DNA of 35,582 bases from Candidatus Jorgensenbacteria bacterium. GTDB taxonomy: Bacteria; Patescibacteriota; Minisyncoccia; UBA6257; GWB1-50-10. How positions within the stretch are numbered: position 1 is the stretch's first letter; each line of letters begins with the position of its first letter. The notes under the pieces are model-generated. The model searched no databases, had not been told where the DNA came from, and worked only from the letters and a program-made list of their open reading frames with translations. Location of the stretch: contig DRGK01000002.1 of assembly GCA_011050075.1 (NCBI GenBank), forward strand, positions 1-35,582. Direction: 5' to 3'. Shown here piece by piece: positions 16,462 to 27,976 of the stretch. The translations under genes and the position numbers were made by a program.

Positions 16462-17214
16462 ATGCGTCGGAGAATGAAACAGATATTGTACGGTGCAATG
16501 TACATTGTGCTTTTTGCGTTCATTGTGTGGAGCGCGTACCAGACTTGGCTTAAACCAATACCGTCATGTGTTGATGGTATCCGCAATCAGGGAGAGTTTC
16601 AGGTGGATTGCGGCGGTCCGTGCACTTCGTGTGATTTAACTGAGTTGTCTGAACTGGAACTGCGGGATGTTGAGTTTTACCAGCTCGCATCCGGCGATAC
16701 TGCGTTGGTGGCGAAAATATACAATCCGAATACTGATCATAGAGCCGTGTTTTCGTATGAGTTTACGGTGCTGTCTCGTGGAGAATTTATTGCCGTACGT
16801 TCCGGGTTGAGCGAAGTTCGTGGTGGTGCGTCTGTGTGGATATATCAGACGGTTTCACTTGACGAGCGGGTGACCGACGTTACTCTTACGTTCTCTGATA
16901 CATCTCTGGAACGTACTGATTTGGTACTTCAGCCAAAACTTGAGGTGGTACATATTGAAACAGTACGGGAAGGTAGTACGGTGACGGTGTATGGTGCTAT
17001 TCGTAACCAGAGTGTTGTGATCGTACCGAGTGTATGGGTGACCGCATTCTTTTATAACACAACCGGGTATCGGATATTTGCCAGTCGCACCATACTGCAG
17101 AATGTACCTGCCTTTGGTGAGCGTACGTTTACAATTCACACACCTACCGATGCATTATTTGCTGATGCTGTTGATATTAGTGCAACCAGCGTAGTAACAC
17201 ACCTAAAACAGTAA
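16462..17214 (+). CDS. Hypothetical membrane-anchored extracytoplasmic protein with Cys-rich motif
   Basis: N-terminal TM followed by CVDGIRNQGEFQVDCGGPCTSC. Start corrected from 16432 using the -10 position. Confidence 0.8.
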   Translation: MRRRMKQILYGAMYIVLFAFIVWSAYQTWLKPIPSCVDGIRNQGEFQVDCGGPCTSCDLTELSELELRDVEFYQLASGDTALVAKIYNPNTDHRAVFSYEFTVLSRGEFIAVRSGLSEVRGGASVWIYQTVSLDERVTDVTLTFSDTSLERTDLVLQPKLEVVHIETVREGSTVTVYGAIRNQSVVIVPSVWVTAFFYNTTGYRIFASRTILQNVPAFGERTFTIHTPTDALFADAVDISATSVVTHLKQ

Positions 17215-18290
17215 TGAGAGGGTGGATACACGATTTTGATTGGCTTTTGCTGGGATGTGTCACGGTTTTGGCGAGTATGGGGCTGGTAACACTGGCGAGC
17301 ATTAATACCATATTCTTTTTTCGGCAGGTGTTATGGTTTGTGCTTGCATTCTTCGTCATTATAGGCTGCAGTCGCATCCGTTGGCAGTGGCTCTTTACGC
17401 AATCATGGTTTCGGTATGGGTTTTATTGGGTGAGCGTAGGATTACTATTAGTACCATACGCGCTTGGTCATACGATACGGGGTACCAAGAGCTGGATCAT
17501 ACTCGGACCGTTGCAGTTTGAACCATCCGAGCTTGCGAAGGTAGCACTGATCGTAGTGCTCGCCGGTTTTTTTTCACGGCGGTACGTAGCGGCGTGGCAG
17601 AGTAAGAATATCGCACTTTCATTTGTGTATATGCTGATACCTGCAGGTTTGATAGCGATGCAGCCAGATATTGGATCGGCGCTCGTGCTTGGCGGTATCT
17701 GGCTCGGATTTTTACTCATGAACGGTATCCATAAACGCCGATTTCTAATCGGGCTCGCGCTTGCAGTCGTGTTGCTCTTCGTGTTATGGATGGGTGCTCT
17801 ACGACCGTACCAGAAGGATAGGATTACCGGATTCATATTTCCAGACATTGATCCATTGGGAGTCAATTATAATCTCATCCAGTCAAAAATAGCAATTGGC
17901 TCAGCCGGTTTTTTTGGAAAGGGGTTCGGTGGAGGTACGCAAACACAGTTGGGTTTTTTACCGGAGGCACACACCGATTTTCTGTTTGCTTCGTTTATTG
18001 AAGAGTGGGGACTCCTTGGCGGTACTGTTCTTGTCTTGACTTATGTCGTTCTTCTTTTTAGAATAGCAACTACCGGTTTACGATTGCATAGGAATGATGA
18101 AAAGTTTGTCGTACTCGGTATAGGTCTGTTTTTTCTTATTCACTTTTTTGTTAATATAGGTTCCAATATTGGGATTGTTCCCATTATTGGCATTGGACTT
18201 CCGTTCGTCAGTTATGGTGGGTCGAATTTGTTGACGGCGGCATTACTTATTGGTATTATTGAGCGTATTAAACTTGTATCCCAAACATAA
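17214..18290 (+). CDS. rodA: SEDS family peptidoglycan polymerase RodA/FtsW
   Basis: Polytopic; GTKSWIILGPLQFEPSELAKVALI, QPDIGSALVL, FGGGTQTQLGFLPEAHTDFLFASFIEEWG, LPFVSYGGSNLL. Confidence 0.93.
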   Translation: MRGWIHDFDWLLLGCVTVLASMGLVTLASINTIFFFRQVLWFVLAFFVIIGCSRIRWQWLFTQSWFRYGFYWVSVGLLLVPYALGHTIRGTKSWIILGPLQFEPSELAKVALIVVLAGFFSRRYVAAWQSKNIALSFVYMLIPAGLIAMQPDIGSALVLGGIWLGFLLMNGIHKRRFLIGLALAVVLLFVLWMGALRPYQKDRITGFIFPDIDPLGVNYNLIQSKIAIGSAGFFGKGFGGGTQTQLGFLPEAHTDFLFASFIEEWGLLGGTVLVLTYVVLLFRIATTGLRLHRNDEKFVVLGIGLFFLIHFFVNIGSNIGIVPIIGIGLPFVSYGGSNLLTAALLIGIIERIKLVSQT

Positions 18291-18315
18291 GACATACCAA
18301 GAAGGCACGTTGCGT

Positions 18316-19311
18316 ATGCGTTTGCTTGTTGTCTTGGGGGCCGTTATTGTATCTTTGGTAGCGTTGGGGTATTTTTTTTACGGCCTTCAACCAACTGCGA
18401 CAGCCGACAGTGCTGCAGCTAAAGCTGTGGCGTTTAACATTGACCGCGGGGATAGTTTTCGAAACATAGGCGCGCGACTGTCGCAGGCAAAGCTCATTAA
18501 ATCAATCACGGTATTTAAACTATACGCACTCTTGAGCGGAAGAGCGCAGCGGTTTCAACCGGGTGTATATGAATTGAGTGCAGCTATGAGCGTACCAGCA
18601 GTGATAAACAGTCTTACCACTGCCGGTGCAAACGAGGTAATGATTACGCTACCAGAAGGTGTTACGCTCAAGGATATTGAGACGTTGCTTGTAGATATGA
18701 GTATCCTTAAGGAGGGCGCGCTCGAGCGCTTTTCTTTTATCTCACTCGTGCAAGACTATCCGTTTCTTGATGGTGCATTGAGCCTTGAAGGATTCTTGTT
18801 TCCCGATACGTACCGTTTTGAACGTGACTCATCGCCGGAGCAAGTTGTGAGAGTTTTATTAAATACTTTTTCTGAGAAGGCGTGGCCATTGCTCCGTGAT
18901 GCTGAAGAGTGGTATGGCGTACTTATTCTAGCCTCACTGCTTGAACGTGAGGTTCCTGAATTTGAGGATAGGCGTACCGTTGCAGGTATTTTGTGGAAGC
19001 GTCTTGGCGCAAGCGTTCTACTACAGGTTGACGCTACGTTGAGTTACATAAAATGTGACGGTCGCTTACTTACTTGTGAAGATGTTCGTGTGCTCCGAGC
19101 AGACTTACAGCTTATCTCACCGTATAACATGTATCGTCATCCCGGTCTCACTCCTACACCAATTGCAAATCCTGGAGAGGAGGCAATCCGTGCAGCACTC
19201 AATCCAGCCCCAAGTCCGTACTGGTATTATCTTTCATCAGTGAAAACAAAAGAAACTATTTTTTCACGGACACTGGAGGAACATAACCAAAACCGCGTCC
19301 TACACCTTTAA
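18316..19311 (+). CDS. mltG: Endolytic murein transglycosylase MltG
   Basis: TM then LysM-like and YceG pattern: LEGFLFPDTYRF, LILASLLEREV, RLGASVLLQVDATLSY, SPYNMYRHPGLTPTPIANPGEEAIRAALNP. Confidence 0.93.
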   Translation: MRLLVVLGAVIVSLVALGYFFYGLQPTATADSAAAKAVAFNIDRGDSFRNIGARLSQAKLIKSITVFKLYALLSGRAQRFQPGVYELSAAMSVPAVINSLTTAGANEVMITLPEGVTLKDIETLLVDMSILKEGALERFSFISLVQDYPFLDGALSLEGFLFPDTYRFERDSSPEQVVRVLLNTFSEKAWPLLRDAEEWYGVLILASLLEREVPEFEDRRTVAGILWKRLGASVLLQVDATLSYIKCDGRLLTCEDVRVLRADLQLISPYNMYRHPGLTPTPIANPGEEAIRAALNPAPSPYWYYLSSVKTKETIFSRTLEEHNQNRVLHL

Positions 19312-19319
19312 TATCATCT

Positions 19320-22300
19320 ATGCAACGTAAAACAAAAACATTCTCGTCATACACGGGGCCCATTGTTGCCCCTCCGGACTTTATTGAAATACAGTACAGT
19401 TCTTTCAAGTGGTTTTTGGAAAAGGGACTCAAAGAACTGTTTGATGAAATTTCTCCCATCAGTGATCACACCGGTGAGGAGCTTGAGCTGCATTTTCTAA
19501 AATACAAATTCGACAACCCTAAATATACTGAGATTCAAACACAAGAAAAAGATCAGACATATGAAGCGCCGCTGCGTGCTACGGTAAAGCTTATTAACAA
19601 GAAAACAAAGGACGTGAAAACTCAGGAGGTGTACCTCGGCGACTTCCCGATTATGACGAGGCACGGTACGTTTATTATCAATGGTGTAGAGCGTGTAATT
19701 ATTTCTCAGCTTATTCGTTCTCCGGGAGCGTACTATAGTGTACGCGTCGTGCGCGGCAAGAGATTTTTTGGAGCAAAGCTTATTCCAAACCGCGGTTCAT
19801 GGCTTGAATTTGCAACTGAGTCATCTGGCTTCATTGGAGTAAAAATTGACCGAAAACATAAGGCGCCGATTACACAGTTGCTGCGCGTTTTTGGTCTGGA
19901 AACAGATGATGAAATACGTAAGGCGTTTGCTGATGTTGACACTGGCAAGGTGCAGCATATTGACGTTACCCTCCAGAAGGACGGTGCAAAAGAAGTTGAT
20001 GACGCATTTGTTGCGTTGTACAAAGCGTTGCGACCGGGGGATGTAGCGAGTGTTGAAAATGCACGTGCTCTTATTGAACCAATATTTACCCGTGCCGACC
20101 GCTATGACCTCGGTAATGTGGGGCGTTTTAAGTTAAATCAGCGTCTTGATCTGAATCCTAAAAAACAAGGTGGTACGCTTGATCTTGAAGATATTATAGC
20201 GGTCATTAAAGAGATTGTCCGTCTTAATAATGATCCCAATGCTGAGCCTGATGATATTGATCATTTGGGTAATCGGCGTATTCGTGCGGTGGGAGAACTG
20301 ATTCAGCTGCGTTTACGTGTTGGCTTTGCTCGTCTGCGACGCGCGGTGCAGGATACAATGTCAGTTGTTGAGCGTAAAGGACTACAGCCGTCACAGTTGA
20401 TTAATTATAAAATACTCACTTCTGTCGTGCGTAGCTTCTTTGCATCATCGCAGCTTTCGCAGTTCATGGACCAGGCAAATCCATTAGCTGAGCTTGAACA
20501 TAAACGTCGTCTCTCTGCGCTGGGTCCTGGAGGGTTAACACGTGAGCGCGCCGGTTTTGAAGTGCGCGATGTACATAGTTCATACTATGGAAGAATTTGT
20601 CCTATTCAGACTCCTGAAGGTCCGAATATTGGTTTGGTTAATTACTTGGCGACCTACGCGCGCTTGAATGAGCTTGGGTTCATAGAAACCTCATATTTTA
20701 AAGTGAAGAAAGGTGTCGTTACCCGCGAAGTGGTTTGGCTTGATGCATTTACCGAGCAGCAGTATAAAATTACCCAAGCTGACCTTTTACTCGACGCAAA
20801 GGGTAAAATAAAGGAAAAGGAAATACCAGCGCGTTTACGGAGTGAGGTTGGTACGTTTGCACGTGAAGAGATTGATTTTATGGACGTTTCGCCGAATCAA
20901 TTGATTAGCGTATCTGCAGCATTAATTCCATTTTTGGAGCATGATGATGCGAACCGTGCATTAATGGGTTCAAACATGCAGCGGCAAGCGGTACCGTCAA
21001 TCCAACCGCGGGCACCGCTTGTGAGTACGGGACTGGAAGAACAGGTAGTGTTTGATTCAAAGCTTGCTGTTTTTTCGGACGTTGACGGTACGATTTCCAG
21101 TGTTGATGGTAATGAAGTGGTGGTCAAAACTTCATCAGGAAAGACGGTACCGTACCCGCTTATCAAGTTTAAGCGGTCAAATGATTCAACATGCATTTCA
21201 CAGCGGCCGGTTGTCAAGATTGGACAGAGTGTGAAGAAGAGAACGTTACTTGCAGATGGTCCTGCGACTGAAGATGGCATACTCGCGCTTGGTCAGAACT
21301 TACTCGTTGCATTTATGCCGTGGGAAGGTATGAATTTTGAGGATGCTATTCTTATATCCGAGCGTGTTGCACAGCGTGATGCGTTCAGTTCTATTCACAT
21401 TGAGACGTATACATGTTCGGTGCGGGACACGAAGCTCGGGCCGGAAATTACAACACCCGATATACCGAATGTTTCCGAAGAAAAACTTCGCAACCTTGAT
21501 GAGGAAGGTATTATTCGCATTGGTGCCGAGGTGCGTGAGAACGATATTTTAGTTGGTAAAATATCGCCGAAAGGCGAGTCTGAACTGACACCTGAGGAAC
21601 GTCTCTTGCGTGCTATCTTTGGTGAGAAAGCGCGTGACATTAAAGATACGTCGCTCACATTGCCGCATGGCAAGCAAGGGCGAGTCATTGGAATTAAGAT
21701 ATTCTCTCGTGATGAGGGTGACCGACTAGAGCCGGGCATTATCACAAAAATTCAAGTTGAGGTTGCACAGCTTCGTCGTATCAAAGCCGGTGACAAGCTT
21801 GCCGGACGACATGGCAATAAGGGGGTCATTTCAAAAATCCGGTCGGTGGAGGATATGCCGTTTTTGGAAGACGGCACCCCGGTTGATGTGGTTTTGAATC
21901 CATTGGGAGTTATTTCACGCATGAACCTCGGTCAAATCTTAGAGACACATTTAGGGTATGCCGCATCAAAGCTCGGGTACCGTGCAATTGTGCCAAACTT
22001 TGTTGGTGCTTCTGATGATGATATTCAAAACGAGCTGAAAGCAGCCGGACTGTCGAATACGGGTAAAGTTACTTTGTTCCATGGGTTAACGGGGCAGAAG
22101 CTTCCTGAGCCGGTAACTGTCGGGTACATTTATATTATGAAACTGCATCATCTGGTTGAGGATAAAATTCATATGCGCTCAACCGGTCCGTACTCGCTTA
22201 TTACGCAGCAACCGTTGGGTGGTAAAGCGCAGTTGGGTGGCCAGCGTTTTGGAGAGATGGAAGTATGGGCGCTGGAAGCGTATGGTGCAGCACATACTTT

Positions 22301-22508
22301 ACAAGAGATGCTGACTATTAAGTCCGACGATATACTAGGTCGCTCATCAGCATTTGAAGCAATTATTCGCGGTCAACGGATTAAGAAACCAATGACTCCC
22401 GCTTCGTTTAATGTACTGGTCAATGAACTGAAAGCACTCGGCTTGAGTATTCGATACGGCCATAATCCTGAGAAACATGAAGAGTCGACGAGCGATGATA
22501 TTGAATAA
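19320..22508 (+). CDS. rpoB: DNA-directed RNA polymerase subunit beta
   Basis: 1062 aa; [55 protein letters not shown]. Confidence 0.98.
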   Translation: MQRKTKTFSSYTGPIVAPPDFIEIQYSSFKWFLEKGLKELFDEISPISDHTGEELELHFLKYKFDNPKYTEIQTQEKDQTYEAPLRATVKLINKKTKDVKTQEVYLGDFPIMTRHGTFIINGVERVIISQLIRSPGAYYSVRVVRGKRFFGAKLIPNRGSWLEFATESSGFIGVKIDRKHKAPITQLLRVFGLETDDEIRKAFADVDTGKVQHIDVTLQKDGAKEVDDAFVALYKALRPGDVASVENARALIEPIFTRADRYDLGNVGRFKLNQRLDLNPKKQGGTLDLEDIIAVIKEIVRLNNDPNAEPDDIDHLGNRRIRAVGELIQLRLRVGFARLRRAVQDTMSVVERKGLQPSQLINYKILTSVVRSFFASSQLSQFMDQANPLAELEHKRRLSALGPGGLTRERAGFEVRDVHSSYYGRICPIQTPEGPNIGLVNYLATYARLNELGFIETSYFKVKKGVVTREVVWLDAFTEQQYKITQADLLLDAKGKIKEKEIPARLRSEVGTFAREEIDFMDVSPNQLISVSAALIPFLEHDDANRALMGSNMQRQAVPSIQPRAPLVSTGLEEQVVFDSKLAVFSDVDGTISSVDGNEVVVKTSSGKTVPYPLIKFKRSNDSTCISQRPVVKIGQSVKKRTLLADGPATEDGILALGQNLLVAFMPWEGMNFEDAILISERVAQRDAFSSIHIETYTCSVRDTKLGPEITTPDIPNVSEEKLRNLDEEGIIRIGAEVRENDILVGKISPKGESELTPEERLLRAIFGEKARDIKDTSLTLPHGKQGRVIGIKIFSRDEGDRLEPGIITKIQVEVAQLRRIKAGDKLAGRHGNKGVISKIRSVEDMPFLEDGTPVDVVLNPLGVISRMNLGQILETHLGYAASKLGYRAIVPNFVGASDDDIQNELKAAGLSNTGKVTLFHGLTGQKLPEPVTVGYIYIMKLHHLVEDKIHMRSTGPYSLITQQPLGGKAQLGGQRFGEMEVWALEAYGAAHTLQEMLTIKSDDILGRSSAFEAIIRGQRIKKPMTPASFNVLVNELKALGLSIRYGHNPEKHEESTSDDIE

Positions 22509-22525
22509 TTAATTAATAATACTAT

Positions 22526-25500
22526 ATGAGACAATCCACCCATATACGAGACATTAACTACCTTGCTATTAAAGTGGCATCACCCGAGGAGATTTTGGCG
22601 TGGTCATATGGAGAGGTAATTAAGCCTGAAACGCTCAACTATCGTACACAGCGTCCGGAGAAAGATGGTCTGTTCTCCGAGCGCATTTTTGGACCAACAA
22701 AGGACTATGAGTGTTACTGTGGTAAATATAAAAAAGTACGGTATAAAGGTGTGGTGTGTGAGCGGTGTGGTGTGGAAGTAACTCGTTCTAATGTGCGTCG
22801 TGAACGCATGGGACACATTAAGCTTGCAAGCCCTGTTATTAATATTTGGTTCTTGAAGACCGTACCATCAAAATTAAGTTCAATGCTTGATGTACCGATT
22901 TCTAAACTTGAGCGCGTTGTGTACTACGCTGCATACATTGTTACCACGGTTGCTGAAGACAGACGTAAGCAGGCAATACAGGTAATTAACGAAGAATATA
23001 AAGCGCTTAAAGCTAAAAAAGAAGTTGACGATAAAGAGCTCAAGGGAATGCGAGAGCGCAGCAAGGAAATCCTTCGTGCTCTGTATCCCGGTATGGTGCT
23101 CTCTGAAGAAGAATATTATTACCTTTCACAAAAATTTGGAGAGGTTTTTGAAGCTGGCAGGGGAGCAGAAGCACTTCAGAAGCTACTCAAAAATGTGGAG
23201 CTTGGAAAACTTGTTCGTAAACTTGAAGAAGAAGTAAAACACACGAATGATGCCGGCAGAAGAAAAAAAATTCTTCATCGACTTAAACTCTCTCGTTCGT
23301 TCATCCGTTCAAAAATAAAGCCTGAATGGATGATAATGACTGTCATTCCGGTACTGCCGCCGGAGTTGCGACCGATGGTGGCGCTTGATGGTGGACGGTA
23401 CGCAACAGCAGATTTGAATGACCTGTATCGACGTGTTATTAATCGTAATAACCGACTGAAGAAACTTATTGATTTGAACTCTCCCGATGTTATTCTGACC
23501 AATGAAAAGAGAATGCTGCAGGAAGCAATTGATGCGTTGATTGATAACAATGCGCGCACGGGGAGTCAGGTGCTTTCAACACGTCGCAGACCACTCAAGT
23601 CTCTTGCAGATATGCTGAAGGGTAAGCAGGGGCGATTCCGGCAAAACTTGCTTGGTAAGCGAGTTGATTACTCTGCTCGTTCGGTCATTGTGGTAGGTCC
23701 CGATTTGAAACTGAACCAGTGCGGGCTTCCGAAGAATTTGGCATTGGAAATATTTCGCCCGTTCGTGATTAATAAAATTATTGAGGGAGGCATTGCGTAT
23801 AACATAAAACAGGCGAATCGCTATATTGAACAGGGAATACCGGAAGTGTGGGCCGCACTTGAAGAAGTCATTGAAAATAAGATGGTGCTCTTGAATCGTG
23901 CACCAACACTTCACCGTTTGGGTATCCAAGCATTCCAACCGATACTCATCGAAGATTTGGCAATCCGCATTCACCCACTTGTTTGTTCGGCGTTTAATGC
24001 AGACTTTGATGGTGACCAGATGGCGGTACATTTACCGCTTACCGAAGAAGCACAGTATGAGTGCCGAGAACTTATGAATGCGAGCAAGAACTTACTAAAG
24101 CCATCAAGCGGAGAGCCTATTGTTTCACCTACACAGGATATCGTGTTGGGCGTATATTACCTCACGCGCGTACGTGAAGGACGTAGCATGGATATCGTAT
24201 TCAGTACCGTTGACGAAGCGTTGCTCGCGTTTGAGCAAGGTATTATTAATCACGATGCCCTTATTAAGATATCTATGGAAGGGGATATTATTGAGACAAC
24301 ATATGGTCGCTTGGTATTTAATCAGATACTGCCGGATGATTTCGGATTTGTGAACGAACATCTGGGCAAGAAAGGATTAACGGAGATTGCAGCGAGGATT
24401 ATCAAGCAGTACGGTACGTCGAATGCCCATGAGTACCTTGATAGAATCAAGGATATTGGATTCAAATATTCAACATACTCATCAGTTTCATTTGGTATTA
24501 CGGATGTAGGTATACCTAAGGAAAAGGAGCGGTTGATTAGTGATGCTGAAAAAGAAGTTGTGGAGATTGAGTCACAGTTTGAAGAGGGATTGCTCACTAA
24601 GCGTGAGCGTGAAGAGCGTGTCATCAGTATCTGGACGCGCGCACGAGAGCGTGTTGGTAAAGCGGTTCTTGATGATATGGGTGTTGAAAATCCTATATAC
24701 ACTATCATTGCCTCTAAAGCGCGCGGTAGTTGGGCTCAATCAAACCAGATTATGGGTATGCGGGGATTAGTGGCAAACCCGCGTGGTGAGACCATTGAAT
24801 TGCCGGTGAAATCTTCATATAAGGAAGGATTGAATGTGCTTGAGTACTTTATGTCAACACACGGTGCACGTAAGGGATTGACTGATACCGCATTGAAAAC
24901 TGCTTCGGCAGGTTACCTGACGCGCCGTTTAGTAGACGTTGCACAAGATCTCATTGTGTATGAAAAAGACTGTCGGACGCGTGAAGGATTGGAGATCATA
25001 CGCGCTGAAGGAGATGAGTATGGACACACGCTTGCACGCAGGCTGTACACGCGTACCGCTGCTGATGATATTAAGATTGGTCGTAAGATTGTAGTGAAAT
25101 CGGGTGAAACTATTGAAAAGGAAACTGCAAGGAAAATTGAAGAAGCGGATATTCCATCGGTAAAAGTTCGCTCCCCCATTACTTGTAAAACGTTGTACGG
25201 TGTATGTTCCAAGTGTTACGGGTGGGACCTTACGAAGGAAGTAATGGTTAGGGAAGGCGAGGCGGTTGGGATTGTTGCTGCTCAGTCTATCGGTGAGCCC
25301 GGTACACAACTTACGATGCGCACATTTCACGTTGGTGGAATTGCAGGTGTAGATATTACGCATGGCCTACCGCGCGTTGAAGAAGTTTTTGAAGTGCGTA
25401 TACCAAAGGGACAGGCAGTAATGAATAAAACAGATGGTACGGTACAGTCTATTGTCGAAAAGAGTACGATGCGTATCATTGAAGTTGTGGAAGATAAGAT

Positions 25501-26170
25501 TGGTCGCAAAAAAGCGACGGTTAATGAATATTCTATACCGCGCGGTGTCCGCCTGTTCGTGAAGAAAAATGATCGCGTGATACAAGGACAGCTACTCAGT
25601 GAAGGACCGGCCGATCTGCGTGAAGTACTTACATATAATGGTCTTGAAGCGTTGAAACGGTATATTATTAATGAAGTACAGAGGATTTATGTACCCGAAG
25701 GAGCGGTGATTAATGATAAGCATATTGAGGTTATCGTTCGCCAAATGCTCTCACGCGTTGTGATTAAGGATTCTGGCGATACTGACTTTACTGTTGGAGA
25801 CATTGTAGACAAGTCGCATCTCCGTGAGATTAATAAAGAAATAAAGAGTAAGGGTGGGCAGCCGGCGAAGTCAGTGCAGCACGTGCTTGGTGTTACAAAG
25901 GTAGCTCTTACTACAGAGAGCTTCTTGTCGGCAGCCTCATTTCAAGAGACAAGTCGTGTCTTGGTGAATGCTGCAGTAGAGGGTAAGATTGATATTCTTC
26001 GCGGTCTTAAAGAAAGCGTTATTATTGGTAAGCTTATACCTGCGGGCACGGGGTTGCGTGGTATTCCAAAAGAAGCATTACCACAAGAATTGTCAGAGGT
26101 ATCATTTGGAACGCGTACTGATAAGGTGGAGGAACCTTCTAAGACAAATGTAGTGCGAAAAGAAGGTTGA
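22526..26170 (+). CDS. rpoC: DNA-directed RNA polymerase subunit beta'
   Basis: 1214 aa; [57 protein letters not shown]. Confidence 0.98.
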   Translation: MRQSTHIRDINYLAIKVASPEEILAWSYGEVIKPETLNYRTQRPEKDGLFSERIFGPTKDYECYCGKYKKVRYKGVVCERCGVEVTRSNVRRERMGHIKLASPVINIWFLKTVPSKLSSMLDVPISKLERVVYYAAYIVTTVAEDRRKQAIQVINEEYKALKAKKEVDDKELKGMRERSKEILRALYPGMVLSEEEYYYLSQKFGEVFEAGRGAEALQKLLKNVELGKLVRKLEEEVKHTNDAGRRKKILHRLKLSRSFIRSKIKPEWMIMTVIPVLPPELRPMVALDGGRYATADLNDLYRRVINRNNRLKKLIDLNSPDVILTNEKRMLQEAIDALIDNNARTGSQVLSTRRRPLKSLADMLKGKQGRFRQNLLGKRVDYSARSVIVVGPDLKLNQCGLPKNLALEIFRPFVINKIIEGGIAYNIKQANRYIEQGIPEVWAALEEVIENKMVLLNRAPTLHRLGIQAFQPILIEDLAIRIHPLVCSAFNADFDGDQMAVHLPLTEEAQYECRELMNASKNLLKPSSGEPIVSPTQDIVLGVYYLTRVREGRSMDIVFSTVDEALLAFEQGIINHDALIKISMEGDIIETTYGRLVFNQILPDDFGFVNEHLGKKGLTEIAARIIKQYGTSNAHEYLDRIKDIGFKYSTYSSVSFGITDVGIPKEKERLISDAEKEVVEIESQFEEGLLTKREREERVISIWTRARERVGKAVLDDMGVENPIYTIIASKARGSWAQSNQIMGMRGLVANPRGETIELPVKSSYKEGLNVLEYFMSTHGARKGLTDTALKTASAGYLTRRLVDVAQDLIVYEKDCRTREGLEIIRAEGDEYGHTLARRLYTRTAADDIKIGRKIVVKSGETIEKETARKIEEADIPSVKVRSPITCKTLYGVCSKCYGWDLTKEVMVREGEAVGIVAAQSIGEPGTQLTMRTFHVGGIAGVDITHGLPRVEEVFEVRIPKGQAVMNKTDGTVQSIVEKSTMRIIEVVEDKIGRKKATVNEYSIPRGVRLFVKKNDRVIQGQLLSEGPADLREVLTYNGLEALKRYIINEVQRIYVPEGAVINDKHIEVIVRQMLSRVVIKDSGDTDFTVGDIVDKSHLREINKEIKSKGGQPAKSVQHVLGVTKVALTTESFLSAASFQETSRVLVNAAVEGKIDILRGLKESVIIGKLIPAGTGLRGIPKEALPQELSEVSFGTRTDKVEEPSKTNVVRKEG

Positions 26171-26205
26171 TGGTTCTATAAAGCTATGATAGGCTCTCAA
26201 ACATA

Positions 26206-26595
26206 ATGGAAGATACATTACGCACATATGACATAACAACAATGCTCATAGAAGAAGACGATGCATCCATCCGCACACTGATTCAAGAGCACGGTGGGAA
26301 GATTATATCTTCGCAGCCGACCGTGAAGGTGAACTTAGCGTACCCCATCAAGAAACGTACGACTGCGTTTATGGCGGTGTTTTTGGCAACGTTTTTACCC
26401 GATACGTTACACGGCTTTGGAAAAGCACTTATAATGAGTGAACATGTATTGCGTGCATTAGTACTGCAAGCTGATACGGTGAGTACACAGCCTGAGAAAA
26501 GAGCAGTAGAGAAGGAACCAGTCTATACTCGGGGGAAAAAGGAAGGTTTTTTGAGTAATGAGGCGCTTGAACAAAAAATAGAGGAACTTACATAA
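26206..26595 (+). CDS. rpsF: Ribosomal protein bS6
   Basis: TYDITTMLIEED...HGGKIISSQPTVKVNLAYPIKKRT pattern; upstream of ssb and rpsR. Confidence 0.85.
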   Translation: MEDTLRTYDITTMLIEEDDASIRTLIQEHGGKIISSQPTVKVNLAYPIKKRTTAFMAVFLATFLPDTLHGFGKALIMSEHVLRALVLQADTVSTQPEKRAVEKEPVYTRGKKEGFLSNEALEQKIEELT

Positions 26596-26619
26596 GACAG
26601 GTGTTGGATTTTAGAATGG

Positions 26620-26625
26620 TATACT
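26620..26625 (+). promoter_or_regulatory. Extended -10 box (TGGTATACT), 10 nt before the ssb start
   Basis: TGGTATACT-AATTAACAGA-ATG. Confidence 0.6.
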
Positions 26626-26635
26626 AATTAACAGA

Positions 26636-27100
26636 ATGAATTTAAACAAAGTACTTCTCATTGGGCGATTGACTGCAGACCCAGAACTTCGCTCTACCTC
26701 ATCCGGTAATCCTGTCGCCAGTTTTTCTGTTGCAACAAATCGTGTTTGGACAAATAAAACAGGGGAGCGTCAGGAAGCCACCGAGTTTCATAATATAGTA
26801 GTATGGGGTCGACAGGCAGAAACCACTCACCAATTTCTGAAAAAAGGAGCGCTGGTTTTAATAGAAGGGAGACTACAGACACGTTCTTGGGAAGGACGTG
26901 ACGGACAGAGTAGGCGTACTACTGAAGTTATCGCAGAGCGGGTTCAGTTTGGTCCTCGCGCTGGTGGGGCTGCTACGTCTCTTGGAGAACAGAAACCATC
27001 GACAGATGCTCATAGTAAAGAAAAGGATTCTCAGATTCCTGAAATTTCTCTCAATGCAGAGGGTGAAGAAATTAAGGGTGAGGATATTTTTGGAGAATAA
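26636..27100 (+). CDS. ssb: Single-stranded DNA-binding protein
   Basis: MNLNKVLLIGRLTADPELRSTSSGNPVASFSVATNR, acidic C-terminus. Confidence 0.96.
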   Translation: MNLNKVLLIGRLTADPELRSTSSGNPVASFSVATNRVWTNKTGERQEATEFHNIVVWGRQAETTHQFLKKGALVLIEGRLQTRSWEGRDGQSRRTTEVIAERVQFGPRAGGAATSLGEQKPSTDAHSKEKDSQIPEISLNAEGEEIKGEDIFGE

Positions 27101-27105
27101 TACAC

Positions 27106-27315
27106 ATGCTTATCAGAAGACAAAAACAGTGCACATTCTGTTCAAAAAATATTCAAATTATTGATTTTCGGGATATAGGAATTTTGAAACGATACGTTTC
27201 GTCACAACAGAAAATTATTGATCCTAAACATACGGGGGTATGTGCTCGTCACCAGCGTGATTTGGCGCGTGCTATTAAACGTGCCCGTCGCATGGGATTA
27301 TTGCCATTCGTATAG
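27106..27315 (+). CDS. rpsR: Ribosomal protein bS18 (with putative Zn ligands CxxC/CxxH)
   Basis: CTFCSKNIQIIDFRDIGILKRYVSSQQKIIDPKHTGVCARHQRDLARAIKRARRMGLLPFV. Confidence 0.95.
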   Translation: MLIRRQKQCTFCSKNIQIIDFRDIGILKRYVSSQQKIIDPKHTGVCARHQRDLARAIKRARRMGLLPFV

Positions 27316-27317
27316 GT

Positions 27318-27863
27318 ATGGATACTGCAGCCGCAGAGTTGCTTGCACGTATTATTGGTACATCTTCGGTATTTGATGCATTGGTGATCTTTGTTGCCGA
27401 ATACGTACCGTACGTTTTGGTGTTGCTGGTGCTGGTAGCGGTATTGCGTGAGCTGGATTGGAGACGCCAGCTTTTTTTGATTATCAGCACGGTACTGGGT
27501 GTTATTGTGTCACGCGGCATAGTAACTGAGGTGGTTCGACTTCTCTATCAGCGTCCGCGCCCTTTTTTAGTACTTGACTTCACACCACTTGTAGATGCGA
27601 TGGGTGCTGCGTTTCCATCAGGGCACGCAGCATTCTTTTTTGCACTCGCATTTGTATTTTTGTGGTTGAAACGCACGTGGGGCTGGTGGTTTCTCGCATT
27701 TGCAGTTATGAATGGCATTGCGCGTGTTGTTGCGGGAGTGCACTGGATTACTGATATACTCGGAGGTGTTATTGCGGGGGCGATAGGTTTTGCTGTTGTG
27801 TTTATGTTACTTCGTAGTGTGCTTGCTCAATTAAAAATAGCTCCACCTTCAACTCTAAAATAA
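27318..27863 (+). CDS. PAP2 family phosphatase (undecaprenyl-diphosphatase-like)
   Basis: VRLLYQRPRP, AAFPSGHAAF, RVVAGVHWITDILGG; polytopic. Confidence 0.9.
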   Translation: MDTAAAELLARIIGTSSVFDALVIFVAEYVPYVLVLLVLVAVLRELDWRRQLFLIISTVLGVIVSRGIVTEVVRLLYQRPRPFLVLDFTPLVDAMGAAFPSGHAAFFFALAFVFLWLKRTWGWWFLAFAVMNGIARVVAGVHWITDILGGVIAGAIGFAVVFMLLRSVLAQLKIAPPSTLK

Positions 27864-27976
27864 TGGGGTTGACACCAACGTATTTTTTGTTAATGATGAG
27901 ACGTACTAAATGGCGTTTTACACGCATATACAATAGGTCGAAGAGTATAGATAAGATTAACTAACAGAAACGTAAT

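Noticed and set aside
23576-24031. Long antisense ORFs inside rpoC, rpoB, rplB and other genes (e.g. 151 aa here; 157 aa at 31327-31800)
   Set aside because: Antisense to strongly conserved genes, no recognisable domains; expected by-products of coding sequence.
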